Shown: positions 18,159-28,298 of the stretch, one piece after another
Position numbering within the stretch: the stretch's first letter is position 1
Layout of the letters: each line of letters starts with the position of its first letter
Origin: Alphaproteobacteria bacterium LSUCC0719
GTDB taxonomy: Bacteria > Pseudomonadota > Alphaproteobacteria > Puniceispirillales > Puniceispirillaceae
Direction: 5' to 3'
DNA length: 64,000 nt
Assembly: GCA_040839025.1 (NCBI GenBank)
Contig: JBFPJN010000004.1
Coordinates: forward strand, 1-64,000
Notes under the pieces: model-generated
What the model was told of the DNA's origin: nothing
What the model saw: only the letters and a program-made list of their open reading frames with translations
Database searches by the model: none
Program-made: the position numbers and the translations under genes

Positions 18159-20438
18159 ATGGAAGACGCGACCCCATCGCCCGACATGCCGGCCCCCGGC
18201 CAGCCCGCCCCCGGTGCCGTGCCAGGAACCGGTACCGGCAGCCCCGAAACCGTGGATGCGTCTGTCGGCGAGATGATCATCACCCGCCCGCGCGCGCCTG
18301 CCGATTTCGACCTGCAGTCGGAATTTTCCCCGGCCGGTGACCAGCCGCAGGCGATTGCCGAGCTGGTCGAGGGAATCCGGAATGGCGAGCGCGACCAGGT
18401 GCTGCTTGGCGTTACCGGGTCGGGAAAGACATTCACCGCCGCGCATGTGATCCGCCAGATCAAGCGACCAACGCTGATCCTGGCCCCGAACAAGACACTG
18501 GCAGCGCAGCTCTATGGCGAGATGAAGTCGCTGTTCCCCGACAATGCGGTGGAATATTTCGTGTCCTATTACGACTATTACCAGCCAGAGGCCTATGTGC
18601 CGCGGTCCGACACCTATATCGAGAAGGAAAGCTCGATCAACGAACAGATCGACCGCATGCGCCATTCGGCGACACGGGCGCTGCTGGAACGCGACGATGT
18701 GATCATCGTCGCCTCGGTGTCCTGCATCTATGGCATCGGATCGGTCGAAACCTATTCAACCATGACCTTTCGCCTTGCCGTCGGCGAGGAGATCGAACGA
18801 CAGACCCTGCTGCGCCGGCTGACCGAATTGCAGTATCGCCGCAACGACACCAATTTCGTGCGCGGCACCTTTCGCGTGCGCGGCGACAATGTCGAGCTGT
18901 TCCCGGCCCACCTCGAGGACAGGGCCTGGCGGATCTCGCTGTTTGGCGACGAGATCGAGGATATCTTCGAGATCGATCCACTGACCGGCGAGAAGACGGC
19001 GAAACTGCCGCAGATCACGGTGTTCGCCAATTCCCACTATGTTACCCCGCGCCCGACCCTGCAGCAGGCGACAAAGCTGATCCGTGCCGAGCTGAAGCAG
19101 CGTATCGCCGAATTCACCGAGCAGGGGAAATTGCTGGAGGCGCAGCGGATCGAGCAGCGCACCCAGTTCGATATCGAGATGATCGAGGCTACCGGATCCT
19201 GTGCCGGGATCGAGAATTACTCGCGCTATCTGTCGGGGCGCGGCGCCGGCGAACCGCCACCGACGCTGTTCGAATATCTGCCGGAAAACGCGCTTCTGAT
19301 CATCGATGAAAGCCATGTCACGGTGCCGCAGATCGGCGCCATGTACAAAGGCGACTTCGCCCGCAAGAGTACGCTGTCGAACTATGGGTTCCGGCTGCCA
19401 TCCTGCATGGACAACAGACCGCTGAAATTCGAGGAATGGGAGGGCTTCCGCCCGCAGACGATCCATGTCTCGGCCACCCCCGGCAAATGGGAGATGGAGC
19501 GCACCGGCGGCGTGTTTTCCGAACAGGTGGTGCGCCCGACCGGGCTGACCGACCCGGACTGTATCGTCCGCCCGACGACAAGCCAGGTCGACGACATCAT
19601 CGCCGAATGCCGCGAGGCGGCGGCAAAGGGCCAGCGGGTATTGATCACCACCCTGACCAAGAAAATGGCCGAGGCGCTGTCGGAATACATGTATGAGGCC
19701 GGCATCCGCGTGCGCTATCTGCATTCTGACATCGACACGCTGGAGCGGATCGAGATCATGCGCGATCTGCGGCTTGGCGTGTTCGACGTGCTGATCGGAA
19801 TCAACCTTCTACGTGAAGGGCTGGACATTCCCGAATGCGCGCTTGTCGGGATTCTGGATGCCGACAAGGAAGGCTATCTTCGCTCAAGGACATCGCTGAT
19901 CCAGACCATTGGCAGGGCGGCGCGGAATGTCGACGGGCGGGTCATCCTCTATGCCGACAAGGTGACCGACTCGATGCAATATGCGCTGGACGAGACGAAC
20001 CGCCGGCGGGCCAAGCAGGAGGCCTGGAACAAGGAACATGGCATCACCCCTGAATCGATCCGCAAGGACATCAATGACGTTCTCGATTCGGTCTATGAGC
20101 GCGGCGACCATGTCACGCCGGAGGCCGGTGCCAAGGCCGGCGATCTGGTTGGCAACAATTACGCCACGGTAATTGCCGACCTCGAGAAATCAATGCAGGA
20201 CGCCGCCGCCAATCTGGAATTCGAGGAAGCGGCACGGCTTCGTGACGAGATTCGCCGGATGGAAGCTGCCGAGCTTGGCCTGACCGCCCCCGGCGTGCCG
20301 CAGGCCATCGCCCAGCGCCACGCCGATGCCGGACGCGATGCGGGCCGGATTGAGGGTCGCAAGGGCGGCTCCGGGGCGGCACGCTTTCCCGCAGGCACCC
20401 CCGGCAGCAGCCCGCGAAAACGTCCCCGTCGTCGCTGA
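18159..20438 (+). CDS. uvrB: Excinuclease ABC subunit UvrB
   Basis: UvrB is the damage-verifying helicase-like subunit of nucleotide excision repair. After a Pro/Gly-rich extension of about 48 residues, the conserved core starts [17 protein letters not shown]. Walker A is GVTGSGKT, the beta-hairpin region follows at [20 protein letters not shown], and helicase motif VI reads [13 protein letters not shown] domain ([15 protein letters not shown]) lies near the end, followed by a low-complexity basic tail. The product is 759 residues. An internal start near residue 34 cannot be excluded. No alphaproteobacterial LexA site was seen upstream. Confidence 0.97.
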   Translation: MEDATPSPDMPAPGQPAPGAVPGTGTGSPETVDASVGEMIITRPRAPADFDLQSEFSPAGDQPQAIAELVEGIRNGERDQVLLGVTGSGKTFTAAHVIRQIKRPTLILAPNKTLAAQLYGEMKSLFPDNAVEYFVSYYDYYQPEAYVPRSDTYIEKESSINEQIDRMRHSATRALLERDDVIIVASVSCIYGIGSVETYSTMTFRLAVGEEIERQTLLRRLTELQYRRNDTNFVRGTFRVRGDNVELFPAHLEDRAWRISLFGDEIEDIFEIDPLTGEKTAKLPQITVFANSHYVTPRPTLQQATKLIRAELKQRIAEFTEQGKLLEAQRIEQRTQFDIEMIEATGSCAGIENYSRYLSGRGAGEPPPTLFEYLPENALLIIDESHVTVPQIGAMYKGDFARKSTLSNYGFRLPSCMDNRPLKFEEWEGFRPQTIHVSATPGKWEMERTGGVFSEQVVRPTGLTDPDCIVRPTTSQVDDIIAECREAAAKGQRVLITTLTKKMAEALSEYMYEAGIRVRYLHSDIDTLERIEIMRDLRLGVFDVLIGINLLREGLDIPECALVGILDADKEGYLRSRTSLIQTIGRAARNVDGRVILYADKVTDSMQYALDETNRRRAKQEAWNKEHGITPESIRKDINDVLDSVYERGDHVTPEAGAKAGDLVGNNYATVIADLEKSMQDAAANLEFEEAARLRDEIRRMEAAELGLTAPGVPQAIAQRHADAGRDAGRIEGRKGGSGAARFPAGTPGSSPRKRPRRR

Positions 20439-20869
20439 CAGGATGAAGACATTGTTGGCGATAACTGATTTTATTCGGTTTTTCAAAAAAGGATGAATCA
20501 GGCGTATTTTTTTGCATGCCCGGCTTGACAGCTTTCTGTCGGTAACGGACGAATCGGAGGCTGTTTTGCACAACTTCACATTTCTGTGTTGTGATCCGGA
20601 TTTTACATCCGTTCACCCCAAAATTAGCAATAACTAATTCAGAATGACAATTGTAACCCAATGTATTAATTGACTTTTTCAAGATATGCCTAAAATTTCA
20701 TCATTCCGTAAAATTTTCCATGTTTTCAGTCACCAAGACACGGCCATGGCATTTCATCCACATAGTTATCCACAGCTTTCGGGGATAGGTTTTCGCCTGT
20801 GAAACACCCGGATGCGGGCGGCGTGCCGCACCCCCTATCACCCCGGCCAGATGACGGTTAGATTGACGC
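20439..20869. other. Long AT-rich spacer with a perfect DnaA box
   Basis: These 431 bases between uvrB and uvrC contain no credible reading frame. They are AT-rich and include TTATCCACA at 20766-20774, a perfect match to the strong DnaA box. Only one perfect box was found here and no origin-type cluster, so the spacer is not called an origin. Confidence 0.5.
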
Positions 20870-22792
20870 ATGATGACGGACGCAGATTTGCACGACAAGC
20901 TGAAGGATGGCGGCGGCGCCAACCTGCCACCCGACCTGTCGCGCGGCCTTGCCTATCTGAAGGGTGAGGTCCGCAAACTGACGGGCGATCCCGGCGTTTA
21001 CCGGATGCTGAACGGTGTCGGCGAGGCGCTTTATGTCGGCAAGGCGCGCAATCTGGCGCGGCGTGTGACCAGCTATACCCAGCCGAACCGCCTGTCGAAC
21101 CGGCTGATGCGGATGGTCAGCGAGACCGAGACCCTTGAAGTCATCGTCACCAAATCGGAAATCGAGGCGCTGCTTCTTGAATCGAATCTGATCAAGAAGC
21201 TGAAGCCGCGCTACAATATCCTTCTTCGCGATGACAAGAGCCTGCCGCAGATCCTGCTGACCGCCGACCACCCGTTTGGCCAGCTGACCAAACATCGCGG
21301 CCGCAAGACCCGCAAGGGTGACTATTTCGGCCCCTTTGCCTCGGCCGGGGCTGTGAACCGGACAGTGGCCGACCTGGCGCGGGCCTTCATGCTGCGCACC
21401 TGTTCGGATTCGATTTTCAGTGTGCGCACCCGGCCCTGTCTGCAATATCAGATCAAAAGATGCAGCGGCCCCTGTGTCGGGCTTGTCAGCGAACAGGACT
21501 ACGCCGCCCAGCTTGACCAGGCGCGGCGGTTCCTGTCAGGCGCTTCGGCTGAAATCCAGCGTGACTACGCCGATCGAATGCACAAGGCGGCCGAGGCGCT
21601 GGAATTCGAGACAGCCGCAATCTGGCGCAACCGCATCCGCGCCCTGAGCGGCATTCAGGCAAGCCAGGACATCAATGTTCCCAACCTGCGCGACGCCGAC
21701 ATCATTGCCGTGGCACGCAGCGGCGAGCGATCCTGCATCCAGACCTTTTTCATCCGCGGTGGTTCCAATTACGGCAACAGGTCCTATTTCCTGACCCATA
21801 ATGCCGACAGCAGTGCCGCCGACGTGCTGACGGCCTTTCTCGGCCAGTTCTATGACGACAAGGATCCGCCGTCGGAAATCCTGTTGTCGGACCGGGCCGA
21901 GGAACAGAACCTTCTTGCCGAGGCGCTGTCGACACGGGCCGGACGGCGGGTCAGGATCAGCCAGCCACAGCGGGGCGCGCGGCGCAAGCTTGCCGCCATG
22001 GCGATCCACAATGCCGAAGAGGCACTGGCCCGCAACCTTGCCGATACCAGCTCGCAGCGACGTCTTCTTGCCGAGCTTGGCGAGCTGTTCGTCATGGAGG
22101 CCGCACCCGAGCGGGTCGAGGTCTATGACAATTCGCACATTCAGGGTCAGCATGCTGTTGGCGGCATGATTGTCGCCGGCCCGGAAGGCTTCAACAAAGC
22201 CGCCTACCGCAAGTTCAACATCCGTGACAATGGACCCGAGGCGGTCACAGGCGGCGATGACTTCGCAATGATGCGCCAGGTCATTCGCCGCCGGTTCGAA
22301 CGCGCGCTGAAAGAAGACCCCGACCGCACCAGCGGCAACTGGCCGGACCTGTTGCTGATCGATGGCGGCAAGGGTCAGCTCAGCTCGGTGCTGGAGATCA
22401 TGGATGATCTTGGCGTCAGCGATATCACGGTGGTTGCGATCTCCAAGGGACCCGACCGCAATGCCGGTCGTGAACAGTTCCATATGCGGGGCCGCGACAG
22501 CTTTACCCTGTCACCACAGGCATCGGCCATGCATTTCCTGCAGCGACTCCGGGATGAGGCGCATCGCTGGGCCATTGGAACACACCGCGCCAAACGACAG
22601 AAAACCGAGCTGACCAGCCCGCTTGACGGCGTTCCCGGTATTGGTCCGAAACGCAAGAAAGCGCTGCTGGCGCATTTTGGATCGGCCCGCGCCATTTCCA
22701 GCGCCGGCCTTGATGATCTTGAATCAGTTGATGGAATCTCGAAAGCGGTGGCGCGACAAATCTATGATTGGTTTTACAGTGGTCATTCCTGA
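20870..22792 (+). CDS. uvrC: Excinuclease ABC subunit UvrC
   Basis: UvrC makes both incisions in nucleotide excision repair. The GIY-YIG domain (DPGVYRMLNGVGEALYVGKARNL) starts near residue 40. A cysteine-rich segment (CLQYQIKRCSGPC) and a UVR domain follow. The RNase H-like domain shows YDNSHIQGQHAVGGMIV and LLIDGGKGQL, and a tandem helix-hairpin-helix (VPGIGPKRKKALL) ends the protein. Length is 640 residues. Two adjacent ATG codons are possible starts. Confidence 0.97.
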   Translation: MMTDADLHDKLKDGGGANLPPDLSRGLAYLKGEVRKLTGDPGVYRMLNGVGEALYVGKARNLARRVTSYTQPNRLSNRLMRMVSETETLEVIVTKSEIEALLLESNLIKKLKPRYNILLRDDKSLPQILLTADHPFGQLTKHRGRKTRKGDYFGPFASAGAVNRTVADLARAFMLRTCSDSIFSVRTRPCLQYQIKRCSGPCVGLVSEQDYAAQLDQARRFLSGASAEIQRDYADRMHKAAEALEFETAAIWRNRIRALSGIQASQDINVPNLRDADIIAVARSGERSCIQTFFIRGGSNYGNRSYFLTHNADSSAADVLTAFLGQFYDDKDPPSEILLSDRAEEQNLLAEALSTRAGRRVRISQPQRGARRKLAAMAIHNAEEALARNLADTSSQRRLLAELGELFVMEAAPERVEVYDNSHIQGQHAVGGMIVAGPEGFNKAAYRKFNIRDNGPEAVTGGDDFAMMRQVIRRRFERALKEDPDRTSGNWPDLLLIDGGKGQLSSVLEIMDDLGVSDITVVAISKGPDRNAGREQFHMRGRDSFTLSPQASAMHFLQRLRDEAHRWAIGTHRAKRQKTELTSPLDGVPGIGPKRKKALLAHFGSARAISSAGLDDLESVDGISKAVARQIYDWFYSGHS

Positions 22793-22827
22793 TACGATGT
22801 ACCAGCATGATCAACAACGCGCCGCTG

Positions 22828-22867
22828 AACCTGATACGGGCCGACCTGATATGGGCCGACCTGAAAC
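22828..22867. repeat. 15-base tandem repeat between uvrC and pgsA
   Basis: AACCTGATACGGGCC (22828-22842) is followed by GACCTGATATGGGCC (22843-22857) and a partial third copy, GACCTGAAAC. The array ends about 20 bases before the pgsA start. Confidence 0.8.
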
Positions 22868-22888
22868 TAGCCTGGGTAAACCTTGCCG

Positions 22889-23449
22889 ATGAATATCGCG
22901 CTTAAATCTCTGCCAAACCTGATGACCGTCCTGCGGCTGGTCGTGGCACCGGTGGTCGCCATTCTGATCTGGACTGACGATGTGGCCAGCGGTTACGCAC
23001 CGGCGCTGGCGCTATTCATCCTTGCCAGCATTTCGGATTTCCTTGATGGCTGGATGGCGCGCCGGCTGGGCATCGCTTCGAAATTCGGCGCCATGCTTGA
23101 TCCGATTGCCGACAAGGTGTTGATCGGTGTCTGTCTGCTGGCCCTGGCCAGGGTGACAGGCGATGGCTGGCTGTTCTTCCTGCCGGCGCTCATCATCATC
23201 ACCCGCGAGTTCCTGATTTCCGGCATACGTGAATTCATGGCCGGAAGAAGCGTGACAATTCCGGTGTCACAGCTGGCAAAATGGAAGACCACACTGCAGC
23301 TGGTGGCAATCGGGCTGATCATGGCTGCCCCTGTCTTTCCGCAGGTGCCTTTCGTGAACGAGGCCGGTCTGATCACCCTGTGGCTGGCGGCGCTGATCAC
23401 AGCACAGACCGGCATAGCCTATCTGCGAGGAACGCTGAATCATGTCTGA
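22889..23449 (+). CDS. pgsA: CDP-diacylglycerol-glycerol-3-phosphate 3-phosphatidyltransferase
   Basis: This inner-membrane enzyme commits CDP-diacylglycerol to phosphatidylglycerol. The CDP-alcohol phosphotransferase motif is complete in DFLDGWMARRLG followed by GAMLDPIADK. Several hydrophobic helices are present over 186 residues. The start at 22889 (MNIALKSLPNLMTVLRL) fits the family; an ATG six bases earlier is also in frame. It overlaps mobB by eight bases and follows uvrC, a common alphaproteobacterial order. Confidence 0.95.
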   Translation: MNIALKSLPNLMTVLRLVVAPVVAILIWTDDVASGYAPALALFILASISDFLDGWMARRLGIASKFGAMLDPIADKVLIGVCLLALARVTGDGWLFFLPALIIITREFLISGIREFMAGRSVTIPVSQLAKWKTTLQLVAIGLIMAAPVFPQVPFVNEAGLITLWLAALITAQTGIAYLRGTLNHV

Positions 23450-24017
23450 GACATTGGATGCAGGCCCGCGCCTTGATGCGGCGCGCGCGCGGCACGGCCT
23501 GGTGATCGGGCTTGCCGGATGGTCCGGCAGCGGCAAGACAACACTTGCCGAACAGGTGATTGCCGGGCTGACCGCGCGTGGTCTTGAGGTTGCCACCATC
23601 AAACATGCGCATCACGGATTCGATGCCGACAAGCCCGGCAAGGACAGTTACCGGCACCGCGCGGCGGGGGCCCGTCAGGTTGTCGTATCATCACAGGCCC
23701 GATCGGTGCTTTTCACTGAAAATCGCGACCGCGGGGAACGCCGGCTTGAAGACCTGCTTGATGCGCTGTCACCTGCCGACATCGTGATTGTTGAGGGTTT
23801 CAAGCGTGAACCCATCCCGAAAATCGAAATCTTCAGGCTGGCAACCGGCAAGCCGCCTCTGTTTACCGAAGATGCACAGATCATCGCCGTCGCCACTGAC
23901 GACGCATCCGCGCTGCCGACCGCGCCGCCGCATCTTCTGGACCTGAATGATGTCAGTGCAATCATCACCTTCATCTGCGAGCAGGCCGGCAACGGCACAA
24001 TCGCGGCAGCATCATGA
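23442..24017 (+). CDS. mobB: Molybdopterin-guanine dinucleotide biosynthesis adaptor MobB
   Basis: MobB is a GTP-binding P-loop protein that assists MobA in attaching GMP to molybdopterin. The Walker A is GWSGSGKTTLAE near residue 27, followed by VATIKHAHHGFDADKPGKDSYRH and IVEGFKREPIPKIE, all conserved in MobB. The product is 191 residues. It overlaps pgsA by eight bases and moeA by four, so it is part of one operon. Confidence 0.94.
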   Translation: MSETLDAGPRLDAARARHGLVIGLAGWSGSGKTTLAEQVIAGLTARGLEVATIKHAHHGFDADKPGKDSYRHRAAGARQVVVSSQARSVLFTENRDRGERRLEDLLDALSPADIVIVEGFKREPIPKIEIFRLATGKPPLFTEDAQIIAVATDDASALPTAPPHLLDLNDVSAIITFICEQAGNGTIAAAS

Positions 24018-25270
24018 GCGATACGGCCGATCTCTATGGCGACAGCCTCGCCCCTGACCAGGCCGTGCAGACCCTGACGGCCGGCATTGCGCGTCTCACC
24101 GATACCGAAATCGTTCCGGTCGCCGAGGCGGCAGGTCGTCTGCTGGCCGCGGACATGGTGGCGGGGCATGATCTGCCAGCAACCAACAATGCGGCTGTCG
24201 ACGGCTATGCTGTTGATGCGGATTTTCTGGCCAGCAACCCCGATCATGACTTTCCGGTCATCGGGCGTGCCGCGGCGGGACATCCCCATGCGGGTGAAGT
24301 TGGCCCGGGCCAGGCTGTCAGAATCTTTACCGGCGCGGTGATGCCACGCGGCGCAGACGCGGTGGCGATGCAGGAATTCTGCACCGCCGACGATGCGTCC
24401 GGCACCGTGCGAATCACCCGCCCCGTCAGACGTGGCGCCAACAACCGCCCTGCCGGTGAAAATCTGCGCACGGGTGAACTGATTGCCAGCGCCGGCTGCC
24501 GCATCGGCCCGGCCGAGGTAGGAATCGCCGCTGCCGCCGGAAACGCGCATATGACCGTGTTCAGACGACTTCGCGTGGGGTTGCTGTCGATGGGAGATGA
24601 GGTGGTTGCAGCCGGGTCACCCACCAAGCCTGGACAGCTCCACGACTCCAACCGGCCGATGCTGGCATCACTGCTGGAGAGTGACGGTCATCTGGTACAG
24701 GATTTCGGGATCGTTCCCGACAGGGCAGAGGCACTGACCGACCGTTATCGTGACGCCCTCGCCGATTGCGACGCCGTGATATCGTCCGGTGGCGCGTCCG
24801 ACGGCGATGAAGACCACACCCAGGAGGCAATGCGGCGACTCGATATCACGCCGGCCTTCTGGCGGCTTGGCATAAAGCCCGGTCGTCCCATGGCAGCCGG
24901 CATCGCCACGTCAGGCGCGCCGGTATTGTGCCTTCCCGGCAATCCGGTTGCCGCCTTTGTCTGTTACCGGCTTGTCGCGGCACCGGTTCTTGCGACCATG
25001 GCCGGCGGCACGCCACCGGCCCTGCTCCGCTGTCCGATGAGATGCGGTTTCGAGCATCGCAAATCGCCTGGACGTGCCGAATATCTTCGGGTCAGACTTG
25101 CCACCGGTGCGGACGGCACGCCTGAAATGCTGCTTCACGGTCGCAAGGGGGCGGGCGTGCTGTCCTCACTGACCGGCGCCGATGGGCTTGTGGAAATTCC
25201 GGTTGAAAATGACGGTGTGGCTGTCGGAGACTATCTGGCCTTCATACCCTTCAGGGAGTCTGCATTGTGA
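24014..25270 (+). CDS. moeA: Molybdopterin molybdenumtransferase MoeA
   Basis: MoeA inserts molybdate into adenylylated molybdopterin. Conserved segments include PATNNAAVDGYAVDA, IFTGAVMPRGADAVAMQE, the MoCF-binding core ISSGGASDGDEDH, and LCLPGNPVAAFVCY. Length is 418 residues. The start overlaps mobB by four bases (ATGA). Its end overlaps moaD in the same way, so translation is coupled through the run. Confidence 0.95.
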   Translation: MSDTADLYGDSLAPDQAVQTLTAGIARLTDTEIVPVAEAAGRLLAADMVAGHDLPATNNAAVDGYAVDADFLASNPDHDFPVIGRAAAGHPHAGEVGPGQAVRIFTGAVMPRGADAVAMQEFCTADDASGTVRITRPVRRGANNRPAGENLRTGELIASAGCRIGPAEVGIAAAAGNAHMTVFRRLRVGLLSMGDEVVAAGSPTKPGQLHDSNRPMLASLLESDGHLVQDFGIVPDRAEALTDRYRDALADCDAVISSGGASDGDEDHTQEAMRRLDITPAFWRLGIKPGRPMAAGIATSGAPVLCLPGNPVAAFVCYRLVAAPVLATMAGGTPPALLRCPMRCGFEHRKSPGRAEYLRVRLATGADGTPEMLLHGRKGAGVLSSLTGADGLVEIPVENDGVAVGDYLAFIPFRESAL

Positions 25271-25548
25271 CCAATATCACCTCAGCACCGGCCAGCCTGT
25301 CGGTCAGATATTTCGCCTGGATGCGCGAACATACGGGGACCGGGGTCGAAACTGTCGCGCTACCGGACGGTGTGAGCTGTGTGGGCGAACTGGTCCCGCA
25401 TCTGATCGCCATGTCTGATGGACATGCGCTGGCACTCAAGGACATGCAGGCGGTTCGCGTGGCGGTAAATCGCAACTATGGCGATCTTGACACAGCTGTC
25501 GCCGCCGGCGACGAGGTTGCCTTTTTTCCACCTGTAACCGGAGGCTGA
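25267..25548 (+). CDS. moaD: Molybdopterin synthase sulfur carrier subunit MoaD
   Basis: The 93-residue ubiquitin-like protein ends in Gly-Gly (PPVTGG), the site of thiocarboxylation, and shows the MoaD motif VRYFAWMREHTG near its start. The start is GTG, within the overlap GTGA with the moeA stop. It works with MoaE, encoded three bases downstream. Confidence 0.94.
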   Translation: MTNITSAPASLSVRYFAWMREHTGTGVETVALPDGVSCVGELVPHLIAMSDGHALALKDMQAVRVAVNRNYGDLDTAVAAGDEVAFFPPVTGG

Positions 25549-25551
25549 GAC

Positions 25552-25998
25552 GTGGCTGTTCGTGTGCAGACAGAGGATTTCGATGTTGGCGCTGAAAGCC
25601 GGGCGCTGCAGGCCGACGCCGTCGGCGCAATCGCGCTGTTTGTCGGGACCGTCCGCGGACTCAGCAGCGACAATGGCGTCACCGCGATGACATTGGAACA
25701 TTATCCCGGCATGACCGAATCCGAACTTGAACGGATAGAGGCGGTCGCCCGTGCCCGCTGGCCGCTTGAGGATGTGACCATCATCCATCGTGTCGGCAGG
25801 CTTGAGGCAGGAGATCAGATTGTGCTCGTCGGTGCCGCGTCACCACACCGCCAGGCAGCCTTTGATGCGGCACAGTTCATCATGGATTTCCTGAAAACGG
25901 ACGCGCCATTCTGGAAGGCCGAGGAACGCGGCGACAAGACAAGCTGGGTCGATGCCCGTGAAAGTGACGATGCGGCGCGGCGGCGCTGGGAAAGCTGA
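25552..25998 (+). CDS. moaE: Molybdopterin synthase catalytic subunit MoaE
   Basis: MoaE transfers sulfur from MoaD to precursor Z (cPMP). Family motifs are visible: GAIALFVGTVRG, LEHYPGMTESELERI, VIHRVGRLEAGDQIV, and the active-site region FLKTDAPFWKAE with a catalytic lysine. The start codon is GTG at 25552, preceded by GGAGGC. Product length is 148. moaA, moaC and mobA are not in this window. Confidence 0.95.
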   Translation: MAVRVQTEDFDVGAESRALQADAVGAIALFVGTVRGLSSDNGVTAMTLEHYPGMTESELERIEAVARARWPLEDVTIIHRVGRLEAGDQIVLVGAASPHRQAAFDAAQFIMDFLKTDAPFWKAEERGDKTSWVDARESDDAARRRWES

Positions 25999-26026
25999 CC
26001 GCGCGCCGTCGCAGTCATTCTGCCTG

Positions 26027-26914
26027 TCAGATCGAGATGCGGCCCCGCACCAGATCTTCATAACCATCGACAAGCTCGCGGCTGACCTCGGCCGGGGTGA
26101 AGCTGTAATCGCCAATCTTCGAAACCGGGGTAACTTCGGCAGCCGTTCCGGTCAGGAAACATTCCTTCATGCCGGCCATGTCCTCCGGCGTCATGTGACG
26201 CTGAACGACTTTCATCTGCTTTGCCTCGGCAAGCGCAATGACCGTCCGGCGGGTGATCCCGTCGAGAAAACAATCGGCAATCGGGGTGTGGATCGTCCCC
26301 GCATCATCGACGAAAAAGACGTTGGCACCTGTGGCCTCGGCAATATAGCCGCGGTAATCCAGCATCAGCGCATCCTGAAAGCCTTTCTTCTCGGCCTCAT
26401 GCTTGGACAATGTGCAGATCATATACAGACCAGCCGCCTTGGCATGAACCGGTGCCGATTCAGGTGATGGGCGCTTCCATTTCGCGATATCGAGGGTGAT
26501 ACCCTTCATCTTTGTTTCCGGATCGAAATAACTTGGCCATTCCCAGGCGGCGACGGCGACATGGATCGATGTCATCTGCGCCGAAACGGCCATCATCTCG
26601 GACCCGCGCCAGCAAAAGGCGCGTACATAGCCATCGGTGATTCCGTTGGCCTCGATCACCGCCATCTTGGCGGCATCAACCTCGTCATCACCGAGCGGGA
26701 TATCGAAATCCATCAGTTTGCAGGAATTGCGCAAACGTTCAGTATGCTCGCGCCCCTTGAAGATGGTGCCGCCATAGACACGCTCGCCTTCGAAAACCAG
26801 GCTTGCATAATGAAGACCATGGCTCAGCGTGTGCGTCTTTGCATCGCGCCATGGAATAATCTCGCCATCCAGCCAGATGCTGCCGTCACGGTCATCGAAC
26901 GGAATCAAGGCCAT
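26027..26914 (-). CDS. ilvE: Branched-chain amino acid aminotransferase
   Basis: This class IV PLP aminotransferase catalyses the last step of valine, leucine and isoleucine synthesis. It shows LSHGLHYASLVFEGERVY, the PLP-lysine region VHAKAAGLYMI, EATGANVFFVDD and GTAAEVTPVSKIGD. Length is 295 residues, normal. It is divergent from the MarR gene, with 124 bases between the starts, so that spacer probably carries both promoters. Confidence 0.95.
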   Translation of the reverse strand: MALIPFDDRDGSIWLDGEIIPWRDAKTHTLSHGLHYASLVFEGERVYGGTIFKGREHTERLRNSCKLMDFDIPLGDDEVDAAKMAVIEANGITDGYVRAFCWRGSEMMAVSAQMTSIHVAVAAWEWPSYFDPETKMKGITLDIAKWKRPSPESAPVHAKAAGLYMICTLSKHEAEKKGFQDALMLDYRGYIAEATGANVFFVDDAGTIHTPIADCFLDGITRRTVIALAEAKQMKVVQRHMTPEDMAGMKECFLTGTAAEVTPVSKIGDYSFTPAEVSRELVDGYEDLVRGRISI

Positions 26915-27038
26915 ATTCGTCTCCTCCAGCGGTCACGCCCCACCGTGCCGCACAAACCGGATGGCAAAATTAGTTCCAATCCGGTCTTATTGTGGTAACT
27001 ATTCCTCACGCTACCATCGTCTCGGATTATTGGTCAAC

Positions 27039-27551
27039 ATGGCTGACATAAAACCCATCGGAAAGGCTCTGTTCCTGCGCGAGGAGGAGCTTCGGCGCGG
27101 CATAGAGCTGATGTTCTTTGCCTACAGGGACTTTACCGGCGAAGCGGATTCGATCCTTGCCGAACAGAATATGGGCCGGGCCCATCACCGCGCGATCTAT
27201 TTCATTGGTCGCAATCCCGGAATCACGGTCAGCGAATTGCTGGCAATCCTAAAGATCACCAAGCAGAGCCTGTCGCGCGTCCTGTCGGCACTTGTCGATA
27301 CCGACCATGTTGTCCAGAAGACCGGCCCCGAGGACAGGCGGCAGCGGCTTCTCTATCTGACAGACCGGGGGACCGCGCTGGAATCACGACTGACCGAGGT
27401 TCAGGGACGCCGTTTCGCCAAGGCCTATCGCGACGCCGGCATGACAGCCGTGGAAGGGTTCCAGAAGGTACTTGAAGGGCTTCTCGATCCGGAAACGCAG
27501 CGTCAGGTTGACGCCCTCGGCCATGCACGCAAGGCACGGCAGGATGATTGA
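27039..27551 (+). CDS. MarR-family regulator, PetP-like
   Basis: The 170-residue protein has the MarR winged helix: NPGITVSELLAILKITKQSLSRVLSAL followed by the wing KTGPEDRRQRLLYLTDRG. ATG at 27039 (MADIKPIGK) is the first good start; a longer frame runs into ilvE antisense sequence. An OmpR-type regulator follows 18 bases later. The same MarR plus response-regulator pair is known as petP-petR in Rhodobacter, where it is needed for cytochrome bc1 gene expression. The PetP name is inferred from size, order and the petABC operon in this window. Confidence 0.85.
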   Translation: MADIKPIGKALFLREEELRRGIELMFFAYRDFTGEADSILAEQNMGRAHHRAIYFIGRNPGITVSELLAILKITKQSLSRVLSALVDTDHVVQKTGPEDRRQRLLYLTDRGTALESRLTEVQGRRFAKAYRDAGMTAVEGFQKVLEGLLDPETQRQVDALGHARKARQDD

Positions 27552-27569
27552 TCGGCGGGGCACAGGGGC

Positions 27570-28298
27570 ATGATGGGCGATGACGCCTTGCAGGGGCAGC
27601 ATATCCTTGTCATCGACGATGACGAGAGGCTGCGACTGCTGTTGCGGCGTTTCCTTGAAGAAAGCGGGTTTCGCGTTACCGATGTCGGCTCTGCCTCCGA
27701 TGCGCGCCAGCTTCTTGAAGGGTTGGTGTTCGACCTGCTGATCGTGGACATCATGATGCCGGGCGAGACCGGGCTGGAATTTCTGAGTGATATCCGCAGC
27801 ACCAATCAGGTGCCGGCTCTGTTTCTGACCGCCATGTCTGAGACCGAGCATCGCATTGCCGGGCTGGAAAGCGGGGCTGATGACTATATGTCAAAGCCGT
27901 TTGAACCACGCGAACTCGTGCTGCGGATCCGATCCATTCTGAGCCGGGCCGCGGCACAACGCGCCGCACCGACCAAGAGCATTGCCTTTGGCCCTTACAG
28001 TTTCGACCGCACCACCGGCATTCTGATGCACAGCACAGGCCGCATTCACATCACCAATGCCGAGCAGAAGCTTCTGGCCAGCTTTGCCGAATCGCCCGGC
28101 AGGGTTCTGTCGCGTGATGACATTGCCGAGGCTATGGACAGCAGCATGCGCGGTCGCTCGATCGATGTTGCCGTGGCGCGGCTGCGGGCCAAGATCGAAC
28201 CTGACCCGCACTACCCTGTGTATCTTCAGACCGTCCGTAACAGAGGCTGGTTGCTGCGCACCGACAGTCCGACAGGAGGTGGCGATGCAACTTCGTAA
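27570..28298 (+). CDS. OmpR-family response regulator, PetR-like
   Basis: The receiver domain shows HILVIDDDERLRLLLRRFL, the phosphorylated Asp60 in LLIVDIMMPGETGLE and the conserved lysine in YMSKPFEPREL. A C-terminal winged helix of OmpR/PhoB type follows (LASFAESPGRVLSRDDIAEAM, then SIDVAVARLRAKIE). Length is 242 residues. It overlaps the histidine kinase gene by 14 bases and follows the MarR gene closely. Its regulon is not visible from sequence; bc1 control is a hypothesis. Confidence 0.93.
   Translation: MMGDDALQGQHILVIDDDERLRLLLRRFLEESGFRVTDVGSASDARQLLEGLVFDLLIVDIMMPGETGLEFLSDIRSTNQVPALFLTAMSETEHRIAGLESGADDYMSKPFEPRELVLRIRSILSRAAAQRAAPTKSIAFGPYSFDRTTGILMHSTGRIHITNAEQKLLASFAESPGRVLSRDDIAEAMDSSMRGRSIDVAVARLRAKIEPDPHYPVYLQTVRNRGWLLRTDSPTGGGDATS

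Noticed and set aside
18756-19724. 322-codon open frame opposite uvrB
   Set aside because: Antisense of the conserved uvrB core, with no recognisable domain.
20439-20869. Replication origin
   Set aside because: Only one perfect DnaA box and no typical origin neighbours such as dnaA, hemE or parAB.
23442-25998. Molybdenum-cofactor riboswitch ahead of the molybdopterin genes
   Set aside because: These genes overlap head to tail with pgsA, leaving no leader to hold one.
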